This document shows positions 1 to 10,950 of a DNA stretch of 64,000 nt, piece after piece. The stretch lies in contig CM057338.1 of NCBI GenBank assembly GCA_030015575.1, positions 825,956,353 through 826,020,352 on the forward strand, read 5' to 3'. Numbering within the stretch: the first letter of the stretch is position 1; every line of letters starts with the position of its first letter. This stretch comes from Agapanthus africanus. Its lineage: Eukaryota; Streptophyta; Magnoliopsida; Asparagales; Amaryllidaceae. The notes beneath the pieces were generated by a model. The model had not been told where the DNA came from. It saw only the letters and a list, made by a program, of their open reading frames with translations, and did no database searches. The translations under genes were made by a program, and so were the position numbers.

Positions 1-1069
1 CCTATTTCGTTTCGCTTGAGCCAGGAAACCTCTGTGTAGGACTCTAAAGACTCGTCAATACGCCGGCAGCAGGTGATGATCATATCAAACACCCACAAGC
101 CGCAAGCGGTCTGCTAAACGTAACGGCCACCCGGGTATTGAGCGATCTGAAGATCGACGAGCAAGCCCGCTCACACTCCAGTGAATCCGACCAGTAACAC
201 TACCGTACAGTCCGGTCTGATCGTCTGATATGTCGCATATCTCGCCTAGGGGTGGTAAACGTCAGACCCCAATAGCTCGATAAGTCGTGTCGATATGAGG
301 CTCATAACGGGTCGAGAAACTACTGGTAACACTTACCAGCAATTCTCTGAGCAGCCCTGGCCAGGGACTTCCTGTTATAGCCAATCGAACACAGTGCAAC
401 ATCAACCCTCTATACCGGGAGAGACGAATCCCCTCCTATCGCTCATTGCCTCCATGTGACTCGGGACTGTACCCAAAAACCACCGTTTTGCACGCCCTCT
501 TGGACGTGGTAAGATGGAAATCAAAGCACAGTGGGAACCACACAAGACTCTATGACGATCTCGGGTCAACAGACTACTCTGTACCAGTGTCACCAGAGAA
601 CTGCCATCTGACGTGAGGTATAATACCATCTGGGAGTTCTCGGCGAGTCCGTCCAGTGTACCCAGTCTCTACTGAGCACCCGTATATCTCCTCTGATGTC
701 AAACACCGATGGATATGGGATCATCCATCGCCCATCTGTATGGGTCGAGAAGGTATACGCTAGTCTACTCTGGTATATCGATGCCCCGTCTCGATACACC
801 CACGACTAGGGACTTTCAAGGATGTACTTATGGACTACCATGTCCCCACTAGTATGATCCGCATCATAGTCCAGGTAGTCAAGCACACATCCTAAGGGCT
901 TTACCAACATGTAACAGAGAGACAATCAGTATACACGTTAAGGTAAAGTTCAACCAGATAGCATACTATCATGTCGAGCAAGAAAGTCCTCCCTATATAT
1001 GTCCCAGCATCCACTACAATATACATCCTATGTACAGTAATGGCCTCTAGGGCATACATATAACTAACA
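1..1069 (-). repeat. Copia-type LTR (A subfamily), cut by the window edge
   Basis: This is the element-5' half of an LTR in minus orientation. It aligns throughout with the same part of the LTRs at 8238-10454, 10951-13142 and 56373-58565. It ends in the family terminus AACTAACA at 1069. Directly after it, interior sequence of another copia element (B) starts mid-leader rather than at the usual polypurine tract, so this LTR is inserted inside B, as a solo LTR or as one end of a full element. Its other end and its target-site duplicate lie left of the window, so the two options cannot be separated. Confidence 0.85.
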
Positions 1070-1618
1070 GTTTGGCCCTGTCAATATATTTTTCTCTAAT
1101 AGTAACTTAAGACCTGTCATGTTTTGGGTCGCTGCAATGAGAGAGAGAGAGGGAACACTTTAGCATGATGCTCTTGCAAGTTTAGAGTGGTTTTTAGTTT
1201 ATCTAAATAGGATGGCTCCCACTGTTTCTCGAATCCCTCCTCAAACCAAAAAGGAAGAACTAGTCAGGACCATTCTCACCGTACAATACTTGGTTAACCA
1301 CTCAGCCAGGCCGGTGTCGGTACTTCGAGGAAGGTTTTACGACTCTTTCGCGAAGTTCCTTAATTAAATAACCTCTTTTCTCTGGGGGTGTAACCCCGCT
1401 GACACCTTTCTCGACACCTACTTGGTTTATAGCATTGATCGTTAAGTGACGAATCTCCTGATGAGTAGCGGATACTCACAGTAGGATCGGGATCCAAATA
1501 TCATCGTGTGATAAAGCTGAAGGAATCCTACCAAAATTATCACACTCCAAATGGTATGCATCTCTTTGCAAATCTCAGTTTCTTTAGAAATTCCCGATAT
1601 GGATTTCTTCCCTATGCT

Positions 1619-1826
1619 CTTATGACCTTGGCATTGGTCAAAATGTCATAAGTCACATGTCAAGTTCTACCTATCATTATCTTGTTAATTTGAACCCATT
1701 CGTACATATCCCTGATGTTGGCCAAATGATAATACGACTGCCCCAAACTAACTCATCAATCTATGCAACAAATGAATACTCAGTAGCTACCAAACACTAT
1801 GCCTTGGCGTTGGTCAAAATACATAG
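1619..1826 (-). other. Three-hairpin array in leader of element B
   Basis: Three copies of a module have a CCTTG...GGYCAA-type loop enclosed by different inverted arms. Arms: CTTATGAC/GTCATAAG (1619-1626, 1645-1652); CGTAC-A-TATC with GATAATACG (from 1701); CTATG/CATAG (1797-1801, 1822-1826). Plus-strand A opposite C, as in the second stem, becomes a G-U pair in the minus-strand transcript. The same array occurs in elements A, C and D. The structure is inferred by eye; its role is unknown. Confidence 0.6.
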
Positions 1827-2114
1827 CTTGGATACTCTTGAATACCCAAATGAAATGACGGAGGGCTACGAATGGTTTTGGCGAAACCGTGAACGTAGTG
1901 AACTTGATATGATCGAAGGAACCTGATAGCTTTTAAAAGGAGTGGTTAAAGCTCCGTAATTTAAAAATATCCTTTGTTTTAAAATAACCGAGTGGTTTCT
2001 TTTAAACTGTTCCAACGATTCAACTTTGGTTTATTTTCTTTGCATTATTATAATGCGTCACATAAATTAACCTATCATTGCAGAAAACAACGAAAATACA
2101 ACGTTCTCTTATGC

Positions 2115-2198
2115 CATCCGCATTCGCCACTGGGTCCCGTCATTCACCCGTTAGGTTACTTAACTAACGACAGAGCGGGGGCTGGCCTAGCGCGGGTG
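2115..2198 (-). other. Nested hairpin in leader of element B
   Basis: Outer arms CATCCGC (2115-2121) and GCGGGTG (2192-2198) enclose an inner CGTTAG/CTAACG hairpin. The equivalent in element D (33045-33127) pairs perfectly and has a third stem between the two. Here one outer position is T opposite G. Element C has it at 54713-54794. Confidence 0.5.
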
Positions 2199-3177
2199 TA
2201 AAACATAAGTTACGTCTAATAGCTATCATATATAGATATTGTACACTCGTCAGACGCAATAATAGGCATTCCAGATCACAGATGAACATATTGGATTTTC
2301 TACGAATCCGCATTCCTTTTGAGCCTGCAAAGAAAGACGGATTACACAGTCGCGATGAATAGCCAAAACCCTACCTTAGACCCCTACGGGTACGGAAAAC
2401 TACCCGCCAAGTACCCGAAGTGAAGCGGTCTCCCTCAACAACGTGAGTAGGCCACTAAATACTTCAAAGTACCCGATAGTTTATGCACCCCACCTTGGGT
2501 CTAGCCTAGGATCAAAAATCAGTAAATGAAATAATACAACAGTGGCTACAACCTCAGCCCGGATGTGCCCCGCAAAAGAATATTACAACAATTTACAAAT
2601 TACATTTGAATGAAAGAAACACTCATCTCACATCCCCGGCTATCCATTCACGACAATCCAACAAGTCCACAAACACAAACCATTACAGAAATGTGCAACC
2701 GTCTGCTAACCGTCATACTAGCAGTTAGGGGAGGTCTACGAACACATTATACAAATCACAGATATAATCAAATTAGCCAAACATCTTAGAATTTCGATCA
2801 AGCAAACACAAATGATTCTACTCCAAAAAATTCTCTGTTCACCTGAAACCTGAGTAGAAACAGAACATCCCAGAAAGAACAAAATCAACACAGAAGAGTT
2901 ACTGGGGAATTTTGGGTTGACTCGGCCCCAACTCGGTCGCGGATCCTCGGCGGATCGCGTTGGATCGACTACGGTTCCGCGGCGGTTTGGACGAGTTAGA
3001 ACCCCAAATTTCTCCAGTAACCTTAAGTTTCCCTGCTTGTATTTTTAGGGTCCCCTGAAAAAATTTTAGACCCTGTTTTAAAAACGACAGAAACTTGGTG
3101 AAAAAGATGTTTTTTCCGGTTCGTTTTGCGATCGAATTTCTAACGACTTTGCTGACAAGTTAGTTATGGTTTAGCGA

Positions 3178-3190
3178 GGCTCTGATACCA
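3178..3190 (-). other. Primer-binding site of element B (initiator tRNA-Met)
   Basis: On the minus strand the sequence one base past the 5' LTR reads TGGTATCAGAGCC, matching the complement of the 3' end of plant initiator tRNA-Met. This fixes the element's orientation and the LTR boundary at 3192. Confidence 0.9.
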
Positions 3191-3191
3191 C

Positions 3192-5087
3192 TGTAAGTCG
3201 ACGTTAGACACCCCATGAGTTGCGGGGAGGCGGAATAGGTAAAAAAATCATTTTGTTTAAAACAAACATCGACTAACTTACGGATCTTTGCCAAACCTTA
3301 ACTAACAACATCATAGGAGGGATTAGCTACTATGAAAAAAGATTATACCTAATGAACCAAGTCCTTCTTGTTCTCGTTGACCACCTCCTCGTCGGCCTCC
3401 TCTTTGTGATAGAAGATCCACCCGAGAGCAACTACTCCAAGCTTGACCTCTAACTTGAGGTAACTAGGTAACTAAGAGTGCTAATCAAAGCAACCTAGAG
3501 GATATAGAATAGGATTAGGGATCAATTAGTCTTGCTAACCCTTGATCACAACACATGAGAGGTTAGGGTTAGGGTTGAAGAGAGAGAGCTTGAGGAGAGA
3601 GATGGTGAAAATGCAAAATCCTTTTTGGAATAATGAAATCATTGTGAATATATGAAGCATAAGATATTTATTAAATGAATAAGAAATAACAATTATCATC
3701 ATGCTTCATTAACTCACCTTGTGATTCATCTCATGAGTCATTTAAACAATAAATGCATCATTAACTCTATGGATGAATCACACCATGAGTCATTAAACCA
3801 ATTAATGCAAATGCCACCTTAGCCTCCAACTCATCAAATTTCCAGAAGCTTCTCGAGTAATTACGAGAACGCCCCTTCTATCCGTGAAAACACGGAAATA
3901 CTGAGACTGTATAAATTCAATAATCCAATACTAGAATCTGGCTTAAACTAAAGCCCGCTAGTATAAACTGTCCGAACATCGTACGTGCATAAATGCACGT
4001 GTGTGTCCGAACCTTGTCGTAAAACCATACGACCTCTATATCGTTTCGCCCGAAGCAGGGAAACTCTCTGTGTGGGACTTTAAAGACTCGACTACTACGC
4101 TGGCAGTGGGTTTAACCACAGACCGCATGCGGCACTAGCTGTACGTAACGGTCCCCAGGTAGATATCGATAAGAAGGCCGATGAGGAAACCCATCCGAAC
4201 TCCTACTGAGCCTGATGTGACAATCTCCTTACAGTCCGGTATGTTCATCTAGGACTATCGCATATCGGGCCTATGGGGGCGGCAAGCGTCAGTCCCCTAA
4301 AAGCGGTATAAGTCGTGTCGGAGCGAAGCCCATTACACCTTGAGAAGCTACTAGAAAACCTACCAGTAAATCTCGCTTGCCCTGGCCAGGGACTTTGCGT
4401 AACGGCTCTCCAGACACAGTGCGATATCAACTCCCAATACCGGGAGAGACGAATCCTGTCTAACCGCCACTGCCTCCAAGTGCTTTGGGACTGCACCCAA
4501 CTGCTACCTGTTTGCACGACTCCTTTGAGCCGTGGTAGGGTAGCAATCTAAGAACAGTGGGAACACACTCGAGGCGAAGCAGCAGTGTCAAGTCTGCGGA
4601 CTATGCTGTACTCATGTCACCTGGGAACTGTTAACTGACGACGGGTATAATACCAACCAACGGTTCCCTGTGAGTCCTGTCCGGTGTACCCATAACCCAA
4701 CGAGCACCTGTATACTATCTCCAGTACAACGTACTGATGGCTGTGGGATAGACCATCTCCCCAACTGGGATGAGAAGCGTACACACTAGTCTACTCCAGA
4801 CTATCAATGCCCTGTCTCGATAATCCTACGGCTAGGGACCTGAAAAAGGATGTGCTTATAGACTACCCAGCCCCCACTAGTGTGACTGCCATCACAACAC
4901 TGGTAGTCAAGCAAGATCCTAAGGGCTCTATCAATACGTACACACATATTAAGATAGATATAAACCAAGTAGCATACTACCATTTTTAGCAAGACTGTTA
5001 ATATAACTGTGAATATCCCAAGCTTCCATTAAGTAATATACAAGCTAGTATGATACAATAATGGCCCCTTGGGCATATACACTAACA
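3192..5087 (-). repeat. 5' LTR of copia element B
   Basis: This LTR is 1896 bp, begins TGTAAGTCG next to the primer-binding site and ends CTAACA at 5087. Its half from about 4040 to 5087 is shared with all other copia LTRs in the window, including the palindrome CCCTGGCCAGGG at 4380-4391. The half from 3192 to about 4030 matches only the plus-strand LTR E (58571-60032), so B and E form one subfamily. A perfect hairpin ACGTGCAT/ATGCACGT lies at 3983-4000. The LTR interrupts the reverse transcriptase of the gypsy element that follows. Confidence 0.9.
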
Positions 5088-5092
5088 CGAAG
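5088..5092. repeat. Probable target-site duplicate of element B (CGAAG)
   Basis: The five bases directly after the LTR terminus should be one copy of B's target-site duplication. The partner copy lies left of the window, so this is inferred from position only. Confidence 0.4.
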
Positions 5093-5649
5093 GGCATCAC
5101 CATGTAGCAAAATATGCCCAAAGGGGTCCGAAAAGCGGTATGCTTCTGGTCTTCGGGATGCATCTTTATCTGATTGTATCCTGACGATCCGTCCATGAAG
5201 GAGAAAACTTCGTGAGTGGACGTGTTATCTATCATCAGCTTAGTGACTGGTACTGGGAAGTTGTCTTTCGGGCAGGCTTTATTGAGATCCCGAAAGTATA
5301 CACATATGCGCACTGTCCCATTTTTCTTCATCACCGGGACGATGTTGGCAATCCATTCAGGATAGTAGACCTCTTGGATGAAGCCAGAGTCGATCAGCTT
5401 CTTGACCTCGGCGTTGATGCTCATCTCAAGCTCAAGCCGCATTCTTCTCGATGCTTGTTTGATTGGCTTGACGTCCAGGGATATTGCCAATTTGTGGACA
5501 GCAATCTCTGGATCTAATCCTGGCATTTCGGAATAGTTCCATGCGAAGCAATCTCTATGCTGCACAAGTATGTCCTTTAGCGCATCCACCCTTTCTTCAG
5601 ACAACAGCTCACTGACGAATGTCGGACGCGGGTCACTCGCCGTCCCCAA
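5093..5649 (-). pseudogene. Gypsy reverse transcriptase, N-terminal part, interrupted
   Basis: The reading frame gives the first half of a Ty3/gypsy reverse transcriptase. Visible motifs in order: an entry segment with CFAW, then VRICVYFRDLNKACPKDNFP, then FSFMDGSSGYNQIKM, then TAFRTPLGIFCY and VMPF. Family members normally have CVDF where this copy has CVYF, so an acidic residue of the first catalytic block is lost. The frame stops making sense at 5088, where the LTR of copia B is inserted, so the YxDD block is not in the window on this side. A frameshift and stops separate it from the protease segment upstream. It cannot encode an active enzyme. Confidence 0.85.
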
Positions 5650-5794
5650 ATCAATAGATGGCCATTTCGCGATTATGGTCGTCTCGAACTTTTTGACCAG
5701 CTTCCCTTATAAGCTTGTCCATTTGTTCTTCGAACGAAGGACTGGGTATTTTCACTTCGGGGGCTCTTTCTGGTTCAGGGTTAACATTCTCCCA

Positions 5795-7495
5795 TTAAGC
5801 ATCTCCTTCTTCATCAAAGTCATGTACAACATAGCAGTCGTGGAGCAGCTCCCATTGCTTGGACCGAACATATCCAAGCCCGATCGCTTCTATTTCCCCG
5901 TTGGGCAACTTGCGTTGAGTTCCGGGAACGTTCCAGATCCTGTCATAGAACTTAGCTTTTCGAGCGGTCTGTTTGAAGGGTATCCCTTGGCGCTTCAACA
6001 GCCTTTTCAAGCCTTCTGTATAATATCTAGGCAGACGGATGGGCTGGATCCTGTCACGTATAGAATCCGCGCCGTGCCAGATTTCTTTCTCCACTTTGGT
6101 TTCCCCGGAGCGGTAGAATAGGATCGCCTTTTCGCCTTCTCGCTTGGGAGGGACATAGAACGTCTGCAGCTCTTCCACACTGTAGGTATCAAGCACGTCT
6201 AGTTCTTTATGATGTTTGGACGGAACCATGGCAACTTGCAAACTTTGCTCTTCATTATCGAATGTTTGTATTGAAGGCCGAACGGAAAATATATCATGGA
6301 CCTCATCTTCTGAATCACTGCCAAAGATCAACATGGGAGCGGACGGTCCTGGCTTGTTGTACTGGGGCGGGCCTGGATAAATTATCTCTTCCTCTTCCTC
6401 AGTATCACTCCCGAAGACAGGAATGGTGGTGATAGCTTTGTTCTCCAGCTTGTGACATCTCTCTGTGTCCTCGAAATCTGGAAAAAAGTATTTTGCATCT
6501 TCGTACTTGCGGACTTCGTTCATGGAGAATGGATTCAGCTCTCCTGTTACGGTATACTTGAGACCATCCTTAAAGTATTTCATACACTGATGTTGTGTAG
6601 AAGGGATGATGTTGTACTCGTGTAACCAAGGCCGGCCGAGCAAAGCGTTATAGCATGTCTTGGCGTCAATGACATGAAATTTAATATCCGTGACAAGTAG
6701 CTCGAATCGTATTATCAATATCACAGCCCCGAGAGTCCACGATGACTGGGAGTCAAAACCAGAGATGGTGATTTTATCACGAGCGAGATGCTGGACGCTC
6801 ATGCAGATTTCCTTCAACACTCGCACGTTGAGAAGATTGACGGAAGACCCATTGTCGACCAGGATTTTGCCTATCTTTATATCGTGGCAGTATCCTGAGA
6901 CATAGAGGGGACGGTTGTGCTCGCACGTCCCAAGGAGGAGGTCTTCGTCGCCGAAGGTGATATCGGCTGTGTGTACTTCCTCCAGCTCAACCTTCATCTT
7001 TTCTTCGGCGAGAAAAGCTTGGAATTGCTCTGGCTCTTGTAGCGCCTTGATCAATGAATCTCTCGCTTCTTTGGATAATAAAAGGGCGTCGAGAATGCTG
7101 AGCTGTGAAGGTAACTTCCTCAAGTGTGCCAGAACGTTGTAGTCCACCTTGTTCTTCTTTGTCGGGTCCTTGGCAGGCAGCCCTTTCATGACTTGGTCAT
7201 CCAGGGCGATATCCTCAGAGACCTTTTCTTTTCCCTTATCTTTTCTACTCGTAGGTCCGAGATTCTTTTCTGGAAGCGTGCGGTTGCACAGCTGAATATT
7301 TTCACAGGCCTTCGGTTCTTCCTCTTTCCCCAAGGTGGTTTCTTTAAAGAGAGGGCCAAAAGCCATTTCCTCGTCAGAGTCGCTCCCGAAGGTGAGAACC
7401 TGCGATCCCCCGGCGTTGACCGTGCGGCAGTTACCGGTAGTTCTTTTACGCTCCCCGGTCGCACTTCTTTGCTCCCGACGATTCTTGTGTTTCAT
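5795..7495 (-). pseudogene. Gypsy protease and flanking polyprotein segment
   Basis: An open frame of 566 codons contains a retroviral-type aspartic protease: ILVDNGSSVNLL around residues 211-222 (catalytic D at about 214, written D-N-G-S), followed by the second conserved block NALLGRPWLHEYNIIPS. Before it is a lysine- and glutamate-rich linker. Three acidic motifs FGSD[ST][DE][DE] occur, near residue 36 and twice after the protease. The frame ends at a TAA, past which recognisable coding continues, with another stop and a frameshift before the RT segment at 5093-5649. Family knowledge says this protease cuts the Gag-Pol polyprotein. The length and intact core suggest modest decay despite age. 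Confidence 0.85.
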
Positions 7496-7579
7496 CCGCT
7501 TGAAATGTTGCCGGTGAGCAACATATCTCTGCCACCATCTTTTAAAAGCGTCGCACTCTTCAGTAGGGTGCGAAACCTT

Positions 7580-8232
7580 TCAATGATATAAGCAGTAGCT
7601 AGGATGTGTTTCTGCTTCACCGGGAGTGTTTCCTTTAGAGGGTGGTAGCTTCATTCCCACTGATATGGCTTTAGCAAATCTTTTCCTCATCTTGAACTCG
7701 TTTTTATTCATGACGGATGTCCCTTGATTTGGCGGGAGTGTCTCGACTCTTTCGCCCAGTCGCCGGCGTTTGGTTTTTTCAAATATGGCCATCTCACGCT
7801 CCCGATCAGCTTTACTTTTCAGATGAATTTCATTCAGGAAGGCGTCGATCATTTCATCTGACGGCCATAGAAGTTCCGGCTCGGGACCTGCCCCCAGTCT
7901 CTTTGTGCAGGGAGCCTCTTCATTGTCTAGCGATGAATGAGAGATCACATGGCAACTTGCTACGTAATCCTCAGATCCTTCCGACGAGTCTTCTCCATCA
8001 TCTTCATCCTCAAGGACGTGGCTGAGGAACTCTTGGAGCGTGATTGGAGTCCGCGCCTTCTGGTTATACTCTTCCAGCGTGTCAATCTGCTTCGGTAGGT
8101 CTGTCCGCTTGTCACCAAGCTTCACGGGCTTCTTGGATTTATTCTTCTTTTTCGAAGATTTCGGCGGCTGGGTGTGAGCACTTTGGCTATTACCACCAAT
8201 ATTTGGAGTTGGGCGCGGCTTCAGCATCCCTT
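7580..8232 (-). pseudogene. Gypsy gag-pol linker segment
   Basis: This frame is in phase with the protease frame downstream and is separated from it by a stop at 7580. It is highly charged: a KKKNKSKKP basic stretch near the start, then an acidic run (EDEDDGEDSSEGSED). I recognise no catalytic domain. Position between the zinc-type motif at 10460-10950 and the protease makes it the gag-protease junction. Its upstream edge is the solo LTR, and the frame continues on the far side of that insertion, as expected if the LTR landed in coding sequence. Confidence 0.65.
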
Positions 8233-8237
8233 CGATG
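8233..8237. repeat. Target-site duplicate CGATG, left copy
   Basis: CGATG at 8233-8237 is repeated at 10455-10459, exactly flanking the solo LTR. Confidence 0.85.
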
Positions 8238-10454
8238 TATAGGGTTCCTAGGCACTCTCAAGAGGTCTCACAAGGCATCAACCATGCCAATTTCAAATTT
8301 TATGTGTGCCGAGAAACCCTAACACGGATCGTTAACTAGAAATCTAGGCGATATACTAAACTAGTTAACAACTTAACTAAAGGAGAGAGGCTACAACCTT
8401 TGTAGATCCGGTTCTCCACTTCCTTAGCTCCACGTAGGCATCCTCTCGCTGTCCATCTCGAATCCTAGACTCAATCCTCGGCTTCATCGGAAAAACGAGC
8501 GGAATAGGTCGTCGGCTTCGTGCCGAAGATGATCTACGTCGAGGTTGCACAAGTTCAAGCTCCAACTTCACCAAGTTGAGAAACTTGTGAAGAAAACACC
8601 CAAAACCACTTGGCAAGAGGTAGAGGATGAAGAAATAGGAGATGGGTTCACTTTAGAATTGGATTTCTCACTTTAGAACTCAAGATGCCATTGATGGCAT
8701 CAAGCTTTTTCTCTTGAAGATGAAGAAGAAGAAGTAAATAGAATATGATAAGTATGTCTAAAAAGAATAATAAAATCAATACTTATCATCTTCTAACCTT
8801 GGTTAAGTGTAGAGAATAAACCATGGTCAAATGAGAATGGTTAGGGTTAAGGATGATGACAAAATGGTCACTTTAGTCAAAGCTTCATGAAGCTTCATCA
8901 AGCTTCATGAAAGAAACCATTTTGTTATCTTTTATTTATTTATCAAAAAGAATAGATAAATAAATAAGTAAATAAATAAAAACCCTAACTATTATCATAA
9001 CCATGGTTTAAGTCTTAACACAAAACCAAACTACATGCATCATCAAACATGACACAAAGATGTGCACAAAAATATATCACATATACAACATGTACATCAA
9101 GTGAGAAAATCCATTTAAAGTGAACCAATACTAGTTAATGCAAAGTAATATATCAAATATATAATTATACATTAAATCATTAAATCAACATTTGATTCAA
9201 TGATCCGGTCATGTCGCACATAACCGACTAGAATCCAATGTATCGATTTATCGAATCAATGATTCGATAACTAGGTCATATCGAATATAACCAATCGAAA
9301 CATATATCGCGAGAATGAAATGTGGTATCACATACACGCATTGTTCTCGGTCCTGCACATATCTCATATGCGCTCCTATTTCGTTTCGCTTGAGCCAGGA
9401 AACCTCTGTGTAGGACTCTAAAGACTCGTCAATACGCCGGTAGCAGATGATGATCATATCAAGCATCCACAAGCCGCAAGCGGTCTGCTAAACGTAACAG
9501 TCATCCGGGTATTGAGCGATCAGAAGATCGACGAGCTAGCCCGCTCACACTCCTGTGAATCCAACCAGTAACACTTACCGTACAGTCCGGTCTGTTCGTC
9601 TGATATGTCGCATATCAAGTCTAGGGGTGGTAAACGTCAGACCCCAATAACCGATAAGTCGTGCTGATGTGAGGCTCATAACGGGTCGAGAAACTACTGG
9701 TAACACTTACCAGCAAATCTCTGATCAGCCCTGGCCAGGGACTTCCCTGTTACGGCCAATCGAGCACAGCGCAACATCAACCCCCAATACCGGGAGAGAC
9801 GAAACCCCTCCTATCGCTCATTGCCTCCATGTGACTCGGGACTGTACCCAAAGACCACCGTTTTGCACGCCCTCATGGACGTGGTAAGGTAGAGATCAAA
9901 GCACAGTGGGAATCACACAAGACTCTATGACGATCTTGGGTCTACAGACTAACCTGTACAAGTGTCACCTGAGAACTGCCATCTGACGTGAGGTATAATA
10001 CCATCTGGGAGTTCTCGGCGAGTCCGTCCAGTGTACCCAGTCTCCACTGAGCACCCGTATACCATCTCTGATGTCAAACACCAATGGATATGGGATCATC
10101 CATCGCCCATCTCATGGGTCGAGAAGCGTATACGCTAGTCTACTCTGGTATATCGATGCCCCGTCTCGATACACCCACGACTAGGGACCTTGAAGGATGT
10201 ACTTATGGACTACCATGTCCCCACTAGTATGATCTGCATCATAGTCCAGCTAATCAAGTACACATCCTAAGGGCTTTACCAACATGTAACCATAAGACAG
10301 TTTAAAGAGACAAGTGTACATGTTAAGATAAAGAGCAACCAGATAGCATACTATCATATCGAGCAAGAAAGTCATCTCTATATATGTCCAAGCATCCAAT
10401 ATAATATACATCATCTGTACAATACTGGCCTCTAGGGCATACATACAACTAACA
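8238..10454 (-). mobile_element. Solo LTR (A/C-like copia family)
   Basis: A single 2217-bp LTR is flanked on both sides by the same gypsy polyprotein and by the duplicate CGATG. It ends AACTAACA like its relatives but begins TATAGGG where element A begins TGCAGGG, so the left terminal dinucleotide has decayed. No interior or second LTR is present. The usual origin is recombination between the two LTRs of one inserted element. It contains the shared palindrome CCCTGGCCAGGG at 9729-9740 and a CTGGTAACACTTACCAG hairpin just before it. Confidence 0.9.
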
Positions 10455-10459
10455 CGATG
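10455..10459. repeat. Target-site duplicate CGATG, right copy
   Basis: Matches 8233-8237. Confidence 0.85.
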
Positions 10460-10950
10460 ATCTGGCGTTCCAACGGATTCTTCCACTTGATCGCCTGGCA
10501 TGTCTGGAGATCATTCAGCATCCTTTTGGTTTTAGCCGAAAGAACGACTTCCCATGGAGCTTCTTCAACAAAAGAGCACGTTGCCCCCGGTGTGTCCATC
10601 CTCTTAGGAGTGTGCGGTTGTGGTGCGCTCACTTTCCACTTTTCGGACAGCGTGAACTTGCCCTGTTGGTATTGATCCTCGATCCACCCCTTAAAGACGA
10701 AACATTCTTCGATCGGATGGCTTACCGTTTGGTGGTAAGGGCAATAATTGGGATTATTCACTTTGCTGGGTTGCGGTGGTCGCCTTAGATTCAGCAAATT
10801 GATAAGCCTGTTGCGTATAGCAAGCTCGAACAGCCTCTTCGTCTTATCCTGCGGGAATGAGTAAGGGCGCTTCATTTTCTCATTGTAATAGCGTCGTCTC
10901 TCTTCCAACTGATCCGTTAGTCTTGGAGCACTGGGCTGATGTTGGGTGTT
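10460..10950 (-). pseudogene. Gypsy gag, C-terminal zinc-type segment
   Basis: The frame encodes a basic region (RRRYYNEKMKRPYSFPQDKT) followed by YCPYHQTVSHPIEECFVFKGW. The spacing of C, H, H and C resembles the reduced zinc knuckle of Tat-type gypsy gag proteins, which binds genomic RNA in the capsid. The segment is bounded by the solo LTR on one side and copia A on the other, and the frame runs into both LTRs as meaningless sequence. It is the middle of the same gag whose N-terminal parts sit at 21282-23504. Confidence 0.8.
10946..10950. repeat. Target-site duplicate GTGTT, left copy of element A
   Basis: GTGTT here and at 21282-21286 flank element A exactly. Confidence 0.9.

Larger units (their letters stand above)
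1070..3191 (-). mobile_element. Copia element B, leader region (gag-less interior)
   Basis: This is the part of the interior next to the 5' LTR of element B, read on the minus strand. It aligns in patches with the leaders of elements A (about 16020-19073), C (53540-56359) and D (31960-34310). The shared blocks include a GAGAGA tract, a three-hairpin array, the block GACGGAGGGCTACG (1857-1870), a nested hairpin at 2115-2198 and the primer-binding site at 3178-3190. I see no gag domain or other coding potential. The tandem stem-loop unit of A, C and D is missing here. Protease and pol would lie to the left, beyond the LTR at 1-1069. Confidence 0.8.

Noticed and set aside
5570-6121. 183-codon plus-strand open frame
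   Set aside because: Shadow of the gypsy protease coding sequence on the other strand; no family-like motif.
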